64,000 bases of DNA from positions 111,823,444 to 111,887,443 of the forward strand of contig OY726559.1 in the NCBI GenBank assembly GCA_963383645.1, read 5' to 3'. The DNA is from Muscardinus avellanarius. Taxonomy: Eukaryota; Chordata; Mammalia; Rodentia; Gliridae. Both the position numbers and the translations under genes were made by a program. This document shows, piece after piece, positions 1 to 10,138 of this stretch; position 1 is the stretch's first letter, and each line of letters begins with the position of its first letter. The notes under the pieces are model-generated. The model made no database searches and was not told the DNA's origin. It saw only the letters and a program-made list of their open reading frames with translations.

Positions 1-10
1 AAAATAAAAA

Positions 11-65
<55 letters not shown>
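1..65. repeat. (GAAA)n microsatellite at window edge
   Basis: An almost perfect GAAA tract of about 14 units after a short A-rich start. It is probably the tail of a SINE lying off the left edge. Confidence 0.9.
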
Positions 66-66
<1 letters not shown>

Positions 67-517
67 GAAAAGTAGGACTCATTTCTGGAAAAAAAGCAGA
101 AAATAGAATTTGCATGTATAATTATAATGCACCAATGAAATTATTTGAAAAAGAGAAGAAAGGAAAAAAGAGAGAGGAAGGAAGGAAGGAAAGAGATAAG
201 GAAGAAGGAGGGAGGGAGGAAGGAAGAAAGGAAAGAAGGAGGAAGGAAAGAAGGAAGGGAGGGAGGAAGGGTGAGTCTGGAATCACGGGGTCATGGGGCT
301 AAGGAGAGAGCGCTCACCTGATCTTTGCGGCATCCTTCTGCATCCTGAAGAAAGTGTGCAAAACAGCCTTTTCTAATCCATTTCACCACCACAAGCACTT
401 TTTGTTTATTTCTTCATCTTCACTCATCTTCCCAAAACCATCTAGTCCCTAATCTTCCAAGGACTGCACTTTGGGGATTCCCTTCTTGATACATTTTGGA
501 CTTTTTTTTCTGCCACA

Positions 518-521
<4 letters not shown>
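66..521. other. Non-genic stretch with purine-rich tract
   Basis: Around 112-145 there is a short motif ending in 'AATGCACCAAT', which resembles the 3' terminus of older L1 copies in this window. Positions 150-270 are an imperfect GGAA/GGGA purine tract. The rest shows no gene or repeat that I recognise. Confidence 0.5.
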
Positions 522-582
<61 letters not shown>

Positions 583-587
583 TCCCC
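522..587. repeat. (TC)n microsatellite
   Basis: About 29 TC dinucleotides followed by a degenerate C/T-rich end. Confidence 0.95.
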
Positions 588-644
588 TCTCTTTCTGTCC
601 TTTCTTTCTTTCCCATAATCTGTTCCTCCAGTTAATTTATCAAA

Positions 645-900
645 TATGATTGTACCCTATTTATTGGTTCATTCTTTTATAATTTATTGATGCACTGCAA
701 TTTTACATCATCGTGAGGCTCCATGTATTCAAAACATACATGCACACGTTCTTTCGGTATTTCCATCCACAGAGCTCCCCAATCCCCTCTCCTACCTCCC
801 CGAATGACTGAGGGTTAGAGTTAGCAAGGTTGATAATAATACCTTCACACATTGCTGTAGTATTTGTTTTTTGGGAGGATGCTATATATCTCATTTTTTC
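645..900 (-). mobile_element. L1 3' UTR remnant
   Basis: In reverse orientation it contains the 'TGCACTGCAATT' terminal signature, then the 'GAGGCTCCATGTATTC' block and a C-rich region. The same order recurs near 6.15, 11.48, 17.76 and 28.0 kb. This repetition in one order is why I call it a 5'-truncated L1 3' end. Confidence 0.45.
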
Positions 901-1400
901 CTAGTGGAACATGAAGTGGCATATACACTCGGAAGAATATTTTGGCAGTTTTTATATAATTATCATTGTATATATACAATGTAAACATAAAATTACCTTA
1001 TTGCACAAATGTAAGTATACAATTACCATATGCACAGAGAAAGAATTTTACTTCACAATTATACAACTGTAAATAGACAATTATCATATTTCACAGAGAA
1101 AGAATTTTATTCCCAAATTCATACTCTGAAGACAAGCCTATGTCCCCACCCCAGGCCAAGACTTGTAAGTCATTGTCATGCACACTTCCTCTTCCTGAGC
1201 TTAAATGTCAAGACTGAATTAATTCCTCTTGGGTTTTTGGTTTTTTTTGGCATTGTTTTTCCTTCCGCTTTTTGAGTTACCATCACCACTCCTCTTTGGG
1301 CTAAAATCTCAGAGATAACTGCAATCCCTCATCGTATCATCTGATCCTCTGAAGAGTACTACAGTCAGGCATCACTTAACGATGGAGATCCAGCCCAGTG
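901..1400. other. AT-rich non-genic stretch with a 58-bp tandem duplication
   Basis: Positions about 1019-1112 hold two diverged copies of a segment containing 'CACAGAGAAAGAATTTTA', spaced 58 bases apart. No gene is visible. Around 1362-1385 the motif 'CAGGCATCACTTAACGATGG' resembles the terminus of an old DNA transposon, but this is weak. Confidence 0.4.
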
Positions 1401-1424
1401 AAGACATGAACAGGCCATCTTATA

Positions 1425-1510
1425 CACGTGTATTGGTGCCCGGCAGTCATAACGAGGTTCAGAGCGACAGACAGAAACGCACATGCCACAGCGCTTGGGG
1501 CTCCGCACCA
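1425..1510 (-). mobile_element. L1 3' end remnant
   Basis: Antisense 'TATTGGTGC' followed by 'CATAACGAGGTTCAGAG', the same block order as the other short L1 3' ends in the window. Confidence 0.35.
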
Positions 1511-1664
1511 GTATCACAGAGCGCACCTGCCCACAGCTAGTTGGTACGCAGCAGCCCCGCGCTTAGCCGGCCTCTCGATGACTTTTGGAGACCCGGGGAA
1601 CACAAGATATGAGCCCACTTTTCTTAGCATATGTAGGAGCACACTTCAAAGTTCTGAGAAGGAG

Positions 1665-1745
1665 GCTGGGGTGTCGCTAAGTGCTAAAGCACATACTTAG
1701 CATGAGTGAGGACCTTGGTTTAGTCCCCAGCCAAAAAGGAAAAAG
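1665..1745 (+). mobile_element. ID-like (tRNA-derived) SINE monomer
   Basis: A solitary right-monomer-type sequence ('GGCTGGGGTGTCGCTAAGTG' through 'GGTTTAGTCCCCAGCC') with an A-rich tail. It lacks the 7SL-like half, so it may be a monomeric ID insertion. Confidence 0.6.
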
Positions 1746-1757
1746 TAATACTGTTTA

Positions 1758-2000
1758 AAAAGTATAATGTAGCCGGGCGTGGTGGCGCACGCTTGTAATC
1801 CCCGCGCTTGGGAGGCAGAGACAGGAGGATCGCGCAGGTTCGAAGCCAGCCGCGCCCGCTGGCTTAGGAGACCCTGTTTCCAAATAAAAATGTAAAAATA
1901 GGTCTGGGAGTGTAGCCCGGAGGTAGAAGGGCTTCCAGGAACCCCAATACCACCAAATTAATTAATTAATTAATTAATAATAAATAAAAAGTATAATGTA
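1758..2000 (+). mobile_element. Dimeric SINE, type C, with target-site duplication
   Basis: A 7SL-like left half with the 'CCCCGCGCTTGGGAGG' variant is followed directly by 'CTGGCTTAGGAGACC' and then 'TAGGTCTGGGAGTGTAGCCC' and 'GGGCTTCCAGGAACCCC'. The tail is an (AATT)n run. The 15-bp duplication AAAAAGTATAATGTA is perfect at 1758-1772 and 1986-2000, so this is a complete, recent insertion. Type C lacks the 'CTCAGCTACTTAGTGAGG' segment that is present in the other subfamilies. Confidence 0.9.
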
Positions 2001-2073
2001 GTAATACACACAGCATGAACATAGTCATTTACTATTAGTATTATAATCCTTTAAAATAAATGTAAAAAGTAGC

Positions 2074-2280
2074 TTTTTTTGCATACTGGGGATGGAACCC
2101 AGGGGCATTCGACCTCCAAGCTACACCCCCAGCCCTATTTTTTATCCTTTATTTTGAACAGGGTCTCACTGAGTTGCAAAGGGCCTCACTAAGTAGCTGA
2201 AGCTGGCCTTGAACCGCGATCCTCCTGTCTCAGCTTCCCAAATGCTGGGATTACAAGCATGTGCCACCACACCCAGCTGA
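2074..2280 (-). mobile_element. Dimeric SINE, type A
   Basis: Reverse orientation: ID half (2080-2135), linker, then 7SL-like half to 'CCACCACACCCAGCT'. Near full length. Confidence 0.85.
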
Positions 2281-2331
2281 AGCACACTCTAGAATAATGA
2301 TAAAATTATAGTAAATTATCAAGTGTTATAC

Positions 2332-2335
<4 letters not shown>

Positions 2336-2366
<31 letters not shown>

Positions 2367-2368
2367 TA

Positions 2369-2422
<54 letters not shown>
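2336..2422. repeat. (TA)n followed by (TC)n
   Basis: A compound microsatellite: about 15 TA units, a short spacer, then about 24 TC units. Confidence 0.95.
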
Positions 2423-2423
<1 letters not shown>

Positions 2424-2425
<2 letters not shown>

Positions 2426-2727
2426 GTATTGGGGATTAAACCCAGAAGCATTCTACCTCTAACTACACTCTCAGCCTTTTTTTGTTGTTGTAGTTTTTTG
2501 TTTTTTGGGTTTTTTTTTTTTTTTTTTTTGCGTACTATGGGTGGAACCCAGGGGCATTCTACCTCCTAGATACACCCCAGCCCTATTTTTTATTCTTTAT
2601 TTTAAAACAGGGTCTCACTGAGTTGTGGAGGGCCTCACTAAGTTGCTGAGGCTGGCTATGAACTTTCAATCCTCCTCTCTCAGCCTCCCAAATCCTGGGA
2701 TTACCAGTGTGTGCCACCATACCTGGC
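2424..2727 (-). mobile_element. ID half-copy followed by a dimeric SINE
   Basis: 2424-2482 is a diverged ID half only. After a T-rich stretch, 2510-2727 is a near full-length type A copy in the same reverse orientation. Confidence 0.75.
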
Positions 2728-2744
2728 TCCACACTATACTTTTT

Positions 2745-2950
2745 ATGTGCCTGTGATACTGAGGATTGACTTCAGGAGCATTCTACCTCCAAGCTACACC
2801 CCTGCCCTATTTTATTTTTTTGTTTGAAAAAGGGTTTCACCAGGTTGCTGAGAGTATCTCCAAGTTGCTGAGGCTGGTCTTGAACCTGTAATTCTCCTGT
2901 CTCAGGCTCCCAAGTACTGGGACTCTGGGTGTGCACGGCCAAGCCTGGCT
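2745..2950 (-). mobile_element. Dimeric SINE, diverged
   Basis: Both halves are recognisable but well diverged (ID half starts near 2750; the 7SL half ends 'GTGTGCACGGCCAAGCCTGG'). This is an older copy. Confidence 0.7.
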
Positions 2951-3565
2951 ATATATTCTACACTTTTGTACGGCTGGTGATGCGGTAAGTTTGCTTACAG
3001 CACCATCAGCCTGAGGAACATGTTGTACTTCAACCTCTCCGGGTGATAAGACTTGCCAGGCTTCATTATCAGCCTCTGAGGACCCCTTGGCAAACGCAGT
3101 CCCTTCTTGATAAAATTGCACCTTGGTGACTGTATTTGCAACTCGGCTATTCTGCACTAACAATGAATTTTTATTTCTACATGAAGGAAACAGCAAGCAC
3201 CTTTCTCCTTTTACATTGCATCTGGACGAGCCTCCATCCTGCTGGGATGCTTCCAGCGGCAGGCGCTCACCACATACCCCAGGAGGTAGCCTGCTTCCAC
3301 TATGACAGACGCAGACAGATGCCAAGAAGCAGACACTTAACCTGGGCAGAGGTCGGGAAAATTAAAGGAAAAGAAAGAAAACCTCATCCTTCTCACAAAC
3401 CCACTCACCACTGTGGGCAGCTGCTCCTCTCCCCACCCCGAATCCAGTTGCCCGGATCGTCCTCAAGTGCTGCCCTAACCCAGGTTGACTTATGAATGAA
3501 TGGGTGTGCAGGAAAAGACGTTTCCCTGAAGGAGCTTCTAGACGTATAGAAGGGAGATAAAGCAG

Positions 3566-3620
<55 letters not shown>

Positions 3621-4365
3621 TGAAACACGAAAATAGATATTGAATGGCACACATTTAATAAAGAATTGTCTGAATTCATTTGTCTCAAAACTTTCCTATT
3701 TTTCTCTTTCATCTCCTGGTAGAGCTTTAGTCTTGAGTGATTGGTTGCACCTCTGAGCACAGGGCTTGGGGGCACAGAGCCCGAGAGCCCGAGGATCCAT
3801 TCCACCTCCCCGCAGCTGCTCTCTTGAACTTACCCGCCCGGGGCAAAGGGCCCCTCAGGTGACTTGGACACCATCTTGCTGGGAGAGGCAGGTTACCATG
3901 GCGACAGGTCCTGCAGGGCTGTGCCCCTGATGAGGGACAGTCCTGGTGATAAGGGCTGGCTACTGTTGGCCCTTGGTGACTCTCTACCACATCTGCCAAC
4001 CTCTGCTGCTCCCTCCCACAGTGACTCCGGTACCAGGATGAAGCATCAGCCTCATTGACATGCGCCAGAGGCAGACTCTGCCTGCCCAGAAGACACAGGT
4101 AACCACCATCCACAGATCCAGAGACAGGGTACGAGATCGCTGGGGGAGACGGGCAAGCAAGGGGCAGGGGAGCCTCTGCCAGAGTCACCGTCCTGTCCAC
4201 GACAGACACCCTCAAGTACTGCCATCCCCTGTAGAATCCGTCCTAATCTTGGAAACCTCTTGAATCCCCCAGATGTTCCAGGAGCTTTAAACCTGAAAAC
4301 TGCAATGAGTGATCGTAAGCACTGGGCGGTTGTAATTATATTCTATTCTATTTTATTTTATTTTT
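2951..4365. other. Non-genic unique sequence with (CA)n
   Basis: Contains a (CA)24 tract at 3571-3619. I see no recognisable gene. Several short open frames on both strands overlap one another and have no conserved look. A CpG-richer stretch at about 3770-4060 is the only compositional change. Confidence 0.5.
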
Positions 4366-4552
4366 TAGGCACTGGGGTTGGAACCCAGGGGCATTTGACC
4401 TCCGAGCCCTATTTTTTATTCTTTATTTTGAAACAGGGTCTCACTGAGTTGCAGAGGGCCTCACTAAATAGCTGAGACTGTCCACGAACTGTGATCCTCC
4501 TGTCCCAGCCTCCCGAATGCTGGGATGACAAGCGTGCGCCACCACGCCCGGC
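4366..4552 (-). mobile_element. Dimeric SINE, type A
   Basis: Reverse copy with T-rich tail at about 4345-4366; runs to 'CCACCACGCCCGGCT'. Confidence 0.85.
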
Positions 4553-4989
4553 TGCAGTTGTAATTTTATACTCTCGTGATTGATCTGGATATGGCCACTT
4601 GCTGTTGTAATCTTCCACCCATATAATTGATTTGGACATGGTGCTAAGAAGCACTTTTGAAATGTCCCCAAGTGTTAGGGCTGTTTTCCTTCCGGTTCCT
4701 AACTAATATATACTAAGTGTGCGTATATAGGGGGTGCAACGTGGCGTAGAAAACGCACAAGGATCAGATCAGGATACTTAGCATCTCCATGTCTGTGTTT
4801 GAAGACTTCAGCTGCCCTCAGGGAGTGCTTCACAGATGATAGGTTATATAAACTACAGCCGCCCCACTGTCCATCAAGAACTGAAATCTACTAGTTCTGT
4901 TTATCTGTGTTTAGATAGCCAACCCTCCTCTAACCTCCGTGTCCCTAAAAAGTCTTCACTACTGTATTTTCTTCTGCACTGGGATCATC
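4553..4989. other. Non-genic unique sequence
   Basis: AT-rich with no repeat or gene recognised. Confidence 0.4.
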
Positions 4990-5279
4990 TTGTTTGAGCT
5001 CCCACAGATGAAAGGAGACTTGAGGTGCTTGTCTTAATCTGTCTGGCGTATTTTATTTAGCAGGATACGCCCCATTTCCATCCATGTTGCAGCAAATGGT
5101 AGGAGTTCCTTCCTTCTTACGACTAATGGTGTCCTGTTGTGCACACAGTCCACATTTGCTTCCTTCCCCCGATGGAAACCTCAGTTCACTCCATATTTTG
5201 GCTTTTGTGAAAAGGGCTGCAGTAAGCGTGAGCATGCAGGTATCTTCTTTCTTTTTTCTTTCTCTCTTTCTTGCTTTCT

Positions 5280-5302
5280 TTCTCTTTCTCTCTCTCTCCC
5301 TC

Positions 5303-5362
<60 letters not shown>
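5280..5362. repeat. (TC)n microsatellite
   Basis: Imperfect then perfect TC run, ending in TTTA units. Confidence 0.9.
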
Positions 5363-5363
<1 letters not shown>

Positions 5364-5372
5364 ATTTATTTC

Positions 5373-5430
5373 TCAGTACTGGGGATGGAATCCAGGGCAA
5401 TTCTACCTGGAGCTACACCCCCAGGCCAGC
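5373..5430 (-). mobile_element. ID half of a SINE
   Basis: 'CAGTACTGGGGATGGAATCC' through 'CACCCCCAGGCC'; the 7SL half is absent. Confidence 0.65.
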
Positions 5431-5892
5431 CCAGGTATTCTTTGCAATGCTGACTTCATTATCTTTGGCTAGCTCCCCAGAAGTGGGATAGCCGCATCAT
5501 ATGGCGGACCTATTTTGTGGTTGTTGTTTGAGGAATCGCCATAATTTCTCTGTAATGGCTGTACTACTTACACACCCATGCAGAGATCAGCGCGCCCTCT
5601 CTCTCTGCATCTTTGCCAACATTCGCCATGTTTCGGCTTTTAGATAACAGCCGTCTGACCAGGTACGGGGGCACCTCACTAGGGTTCTGCTTTGCATTCT
5701 ATACAGAATGTTTTGGGTGAGACTGTGGTAAGATTCTAAGGATCTATAAAATGTTGGCCCAGGCAGGGAATTATTTATGGGAAAGGGAAGTCCAGAGAGA
5801 AAGGGCAAGGATACAGGAGGAAGGAATCAATCTTAGAATGATTAGGAGATAGAATTCTCCCCTTCCTACAGGCCAGGCCCAAAGTCCTAACT

Positions 5893-6134
5893 ACCATGTG
5901 GCACACGCTTGTAATCCCAGCATTTGGGAGGCTGAGACCAGAGGATTGCAGTTCACAGACAGCCTCAGCTACTTAGTGAGGCCCTTCGCAATTCAATGAG
6001 ACCCTGTTTCAAAAATAAAAAGACTAAAAAATAGGGCTGGGATGTAGCTTAGAAGTAGAACACCCCTGGGTTCCATCCCCAGTTTGCAAATATAATATAA
6101 TATAATATAATATAATATAATATAATATAATATA
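5893..6134 (+). mobile_element. Dimeric SINE with (TATAA)n tail
   Basis: Type A copy lacking the first ~15 bases of the left monomer. Its tail has expanded into a TATAA pentanucleotide repeat (about 6092-6134). Confidence 0.8.
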
Positions 6135-6144
6135 AATTTGCATA

Positions 6145-6450
6145 TTTTAAGTACACTTTTATTGGTGCATTGCAATAATTCATGATAAATAAGGCTCAGA
6201 GTAGTAGACGCTCACAGGCACCCAGCATGTGGTAAATTTCCCTTCCCATCCCTCCCACTCCATATATTATTGAGATTGGTGTTAATAATTTCATATATGT
6301 ACATTAGCATTATTTTAACTGTTCCTTTCATGCAGTTTGCGAGCAAATCATCTTCAGGTAAACTTCCCGTTTGATGATCATGTGGTCTAATGATGTCAGA
6401 ATAACAGATATCACCAGCAGTAGCAGGAGCAATATTTGTCAGATGAAAAC
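6145..6450 (-). mobile_element. L1 3' UTR remnant
   Basis: Antisense 'TTTTATTGGTGCATTGCAAT' followed by a C-rich block ('CCCATCCCTCCCACTCC'), consistent with the polypurine tract of an L1 3' UTR on the other strand. Confidence 0.45.
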
Positions 6451-6452
6451 AC

Positions 6453-6632
6453 AAGTTTTAATCCCAGCATTTGGACTGAGACAGGAGGATCCGGGTTTGC
6501 CAACAGCCTCAGCTACTTAGTGAGGATCTTGGCAAACTCAGTGAGACCCTGTTTGAAAATGAAGAAAGAAAATAAGGCTGGGGGTGTAGCTTGGAGGTAG
6601 AATGCCCCTGGGTTCCATCTCCAATACCCCCC
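6453..6632 (+). mobile_element. Dimeric SINE, 5' shortened
   Basis: Starts inside the left monomer at 'TTTTAATCCCAGC' and has a small deletion around the 'GGGAGGCTGAG' block. The ID half is complete. Confidence 0.75.
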
Positions 6633-6787
6633 CAAAAAACAGTGATCTGCTTAAGAAACTGTTCTCTTCCTGGCCCACCTCCCTTTCCAAAGCCATTTTC
6701 CCCTTTGCAAGAAAAGGCATCCCTGAAGCTCACTGTGCAGGAATATCCCAGAAGGTAAGGACCAGTGTCAGTGTCAGTGTTCAAAAA

Positions 6788-6997
6788 GTGAAGGCCAGCC
6801 AGGCACGGAGGCACACTCTTGTAATCCCACCATCGAGGGGCTGAGACCTGAGGATCGCGGTTCATGGCCAGCCTCTGCTACTTAGCGAGGCCCTTCGCAA
6901 CTCAGTGAGACCCTGTTTCAAAATTAAGAAGGCTAAGAAATAGGGCTGGAGGTGTAGCTCAGAGGTACGATGCCCCTGGTTCCATCCCCAGTACCAA
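6788..6997 (+). mobile_element. Dimeric SINE, type A
   Basis: Full-length copy from 'CAGCCAGGCACGGAGG' to 'CCCCAGTACC'. Confidence 0.85.
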
Positions 6998-7786
6998 ACA
7001 AAAAGGGAAGGACCGAAAACTGAGTAACAAATCCTTCTGCAATGCGGGGGGCCCTGGCCTATTTCTTTCAACACAATTAAAATGGCTAAACAAATTGTTA
7101 GCTGGCAGATCAATACAAATGATTTTGGTGATTGATTGCCGTATAATTTTGGCATATAGTTAATGAGTTCAAATAATGTGGGATTATTCCTATAACAAAA
7201 TAATAGCATTTCCAGGGCTGTGGTCCATTGCTTATGAGATCTCATTGTCTCAGTGTTTTTATGAAAAGCAAGAGCGGTGCTGATGCTGAGGTCTTTCTCA
7301 TTGGTGGTTAGAAGTAGACATGATGCACTTAGTTTAAAAAATGCAGCCTACATTATTAGAAGATGGCTTTCCAATAAATTTTTAATATTTGCCCAATATA
7401 TTTTCTGAAATTTGTCATATATTTGTATTGTTTGGGTGAAATGTGTGCTAATTATATAATACCTACAGGAAAATCTTTCATAAAGAGCTTATAATCTCAA
7501 AGTACAGAAGTCCAAAGACATGTAGATAGATGCAGAGAAGTCCATAAAAGACTTGTAATTATTTTAAAAAAAGGATGTTACAATGCCATGAGCTTTGGCT
7601 TCAGTGGATAAATGATGTTAAAAACACCCTGTTTTGTTAAAGATACACTCATTTATATAACTTTTTAAAAAAGCTTTCATGAATATCACTACAATATTTT
7701 TGATACTTAAATTCTATTTAGATTCATATTTATACATTATTAAATGCATAAATTAGCTCTATAGTAGTTTCATTTAAAAGGCTAAT
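6998..7786. other. Unique AT-rich stretch with an unrecognised open segment
   Basis: On the minus strand about 7018-7245 is open for roughly 75 codons and reads like coding sequence (for example 'NNPTLFELINYMPKLYG'). I do not recognise it, and the frame continues into the neighbouring SINE. It could be a fragment of a processed pseudogene. The remaining 7250-7786 is AT-rich with nothing recognised. Confidence 0.3.
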
Positions 7787-7967
7787 ACTCAATCTGGCGT
7801 GTGCTTGTGATCCCAGCACTTGGGAGGCTGAGACAGGAGGACTGCAGGTTTGTGGTCAGCCTCAGCTACTTAGTGAGACCCTGTTTCAAAATAAAGAATA
7901 AAATCACAAAATCGGGCTGGGGGAGTGGCTCAGAGATAGAATGTCCCTGGGATCACTCTCTAGTACC

Positions 7968-7996
<29 letters not shown>
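7787..7996 (+). mobile_element. Dimeric SINE with poly(A) tail
   Basis: The left monomer is slightly 5'-truncated. The tail is an uninterrupted A run of about 28, which suggests a fairly recent copy. Confidence 0.8.
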
Positions 7997-7998
<2 letters not shown>

Positions 7999-8031
7999 CT
8001 CCCAATGCAGTGGAGTTAGAGAATTTAAGTC

Positions 8032-9178
8032 CATTTAACATTTTTTAACTTTTTTTTTCTTTCTTTTAACAATTTTTTATTGAACATAAATAGTATACAT
8101 TTAAACTATATTTGGTGCCCTCTCCCCCCTGCCCCCGTTTTCCCTTTCCCCCTCCCACCAATGGTTGTCCAGGTTAACCATGTCATATTCATAATTTTAC
8201 ACATGTTCAGATGTAGACCCTCATTAATCTAGATCAGCCTTCCTCCTCTCCTATCTTTCCATTCAAATTTGCTGATATTTCCCCTCCATTATCTGGAGTC
8301 CCACTGGTATCCTCCGTGTTTCCTAGTTTGGGCATATTAGAGGAAACATATGTACCTTCTCCTTCTGTGCTTGGCTGATCTCACTTAACATGATGCTCTC
8401 CAGGACTTTCCATCTTCTTGCAAATGATATAATTTTGTTCTTCTTTATGGCGGTATAGAATTCCATTGTGTGTATTTCCCACAGTTTTGCTCTCCATTCA
8501 TCTGTTGATGGTGGTCTGGGTTGGTTCCATATTTTGGCTATTACAAATTGTGCTGCTATGAACATAGGTGTGTATATGTTGCTGTATTTCTCTGAATTCA
8601 ACCCCTTTGGAAAGATACCCAGGAGTGGTATAGCTGGATCATATGGTGGATCTATTCCCAACTTTCTTAGAAATCTCCACACAGATCTCCATAGTGGCTG
8701 AACTAGTTTGCATTCCCACCAACAGTGTAAAAGAGTTCCTCTTTCCCCACATCCTCGCCAGTATTTGTTGTTGTTTGATTTCTTTATGCTTGCCACTCTG
8801 ACTGGGGTTAGATGGAATCTCAGTGTAGTTTTGATTTGCATCTCCCTGATGGCCAGTGATGAAGAACATCTTTTCATGTATCTATTGGCCCTTTGTATCT
8901 CTTCTTCTGTGAAGTGTCTATTTAGTTCATTTGCCCATTTCTTGATTGGGTTGTTTGTTTTGCTAGTGTAGAGTCATTTGAGCTCTTTGTATATTCTGGA
9001 TATTAGCCCCCTATCAGAATGGTGGCTGGTAAAAATCCTTTCCCATTCTGTAGGCTTCCTCTTTAGGTTATTGATAGTTTCCTTTGATGAGAAGAAACTT
9101 TTTAGTTTGATGCTATCCCACTTGTTTATTCTTGCTTTAATTTCCTGAGCTTTGGAGGTTTTCATTTAACAATTTTTT
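8032..9178 (-). mobile_element. 5'-truncated young L1 with target-site duplication
   Basis: The sense strand is minus. The right end (9165) starts inside ORF2, continues through the ORF2 C terminus to 8323, then a 3' UTR with a G-rich polypurine tract near 8125-8155 and the end 'TTCAATAAAAAATTGTT'. Flanks share about 15 bp: CATTTAACATTTTTT at 8032 and CATTTAACAATTTTTT at 9163. About ten differences over ~430 bases separate its 3' end from the copy at 20.75 kb, so this L1 lineage was active fairly recently. Confidence 0.9.
8323..9165 (-). pseudogene. L1 ORF2 C-terminal part with one premature stop
   Basis: An L1 ORF2 fragment, starting downstream of the reverse transcriptase catalytic domain and including the C-terminal Cys-rich segment. 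It stays in one frame from 9165 to the natural stop at 8323, interrupted only by a TGA at 8974-8976 just after 'RIYKELK'. The C-terminal Cys-rich/WRGCG region and the 'WNQPRPPS' block are clear by comparison with L1 proteins in general. It cannot make a functional retrotransposase because the endonuclease and RT domains are missing. Confidence 0.9.
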
Positions 9179-9245
9179 CCACTTAACTATTTGTCTAATA
9201 AAAATAGTTATCAAACTGGTATATCACTTTTAAATTTTTTTCTTC

Positions 9246-9460
9246 CAGCCGGGCGTGGTGGCGCATGCTTGTAATCCCAGCATTTAGGAGGATCGCAGTT
9301 CGCGGACAGCCTCAGCTACTTATTGAGGCCCTCTGCAACTCAGTGAGACCCGGTTTCAAAATAAAGAATCAAAAATAGGGCAGGGGGTGTAGCTCGGAGG
9401 TCAAATGCCCCTGGATTCCATCCCCAGACCCGCAAAAATAAATAAATAAATAATAAATAA
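9246..9460 (+). mobile_element. Dimeric SINE with AAAT tail
   Basis: Type A copy with a short deletion after 'CCCAGCATTTAGGAGG'; tail (AAAT)n. Confidence 0.85.
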
Positions 9461-9469
9461 ATAAATTTT

Positions 9470-9684
9470 TTTCTTCCAGTAATAGGGATTGGACCCAGGG
9501 GTATTCTACCTCTGAGCTATACCTCCAGGCCTTTTTATCTTTTATTTTTATTTTATCTTTTATTTTGAAACAGGTCTTGTTAAATGGCTGAGGGTCTCAC
9601 TAAGTTACTAAGGCTGGCCTCGAACCTGCAATCCTCTTAGGCTCCCAAGTACTGGCATCACAGGAATCCACCATCACACATGGC
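9470..9684 (-). mobile_element. Dimeric SINE, diverged, head-to-tail inverted neighbour
   Basis: Reverse-orientation copy about 10 bases from the previous forward copy. The two A/T tails abut, making an inverted pair. Confidence 0.75.
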
Positions 9685-9795
9685 AATATTATTAGCGAGA
9701 AAGTATAATCCTCAAGTCTGAGAACTTTTCCCTTGAAATGGGAGAGAAAACAGCAAGGTGAAGGATGAAAAAAAATTGTCATAATAATTGGCGAT

Positions 9796-9999
9796 CAGCC
9801 ATGTGTGGGGGCACACGCTTGTAATCCCAGCATTTGGGAGACTGAGACACGAGGATTGTGCGGTTTGAGGACAGCCTCAGCTACTACTTAGCGAGGCCCT
9901 TTGCAACTCAGTGAGACCCTATTTCAAAATAAAGAATAAAAAATAGGGCTGGGGGTGTAGCTTGGAGGTAGAATGGCCCTGGCTTCCATCCCCAGTACA
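9796..9999 (+). mobile_element. Dimeric SINE just upstream of OR6P1
   Basis: Full-length type A copy ending 140 bases before the OR6P1 ATG. A non-ATG open frame runs from this SINE into the OR frame but is interrupted functionally by the splice acceptor at 10105. Confidence 0.85.
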
Positions 10000-10074
10000 A
10001 AAAAAAATTGTCAATCTACTCTCTCCCTGGATACTTCAGGGGTCCCAGGCGGTGAGGGCGGATAGGATTTTGTT

Positions 10075-10105
10075 CTCTCTTTCAACCTGGTTTATTTTCC
10101 TCCAG
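10075..10105 (+). promoter_or_regulatory. Likely splice acceptor of OR6P1 coding exon
   Basis: A pyrimidine-rich tract ends in 'TTTTCCTCCAG' at 10105, 33 bases before the ATG. OR genes usually have 5' non-coding exons spliced just upstream of a single coding exon, which this fits. Confidence 0.6.
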
Positions 10106-10138
10106 TTCCCTGCTCAGACAGTCCAGAGGCCCGAGGCC

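Larger units (their letters stand above)
4990..5670 (-). mobile_element. Old L1 ORF2/3' fragment, interrupted
   Basis: Antisense L1 with the landmark series seen in the younger 8.0 kb copy: 'ACTCCATATTTTGGCT' at about 5188, 'CAGAAGTGGGATAGC' near 5474, and 'TTTGCCAACATT' near 5612. It is split by a C/T microsatellite and an ID fragment at 5245-5432. Heavily mutated. Confidence 0.6.

Noticed and set aside
1665..1745. tRNA gene
   Set aside because: The many tRNA-like segments with A- and B-box motifs are ID monomers of SINEs. They have degenerate stems, A-rich tails and high copy number.
9962..10138. N-terminal extension of OR6P1
   Set aside because: It starts with TTG inside a SINE and is separated from the coding exon by a splice acceptor. 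The ATG at 10139 gives the family's normal N terminus.
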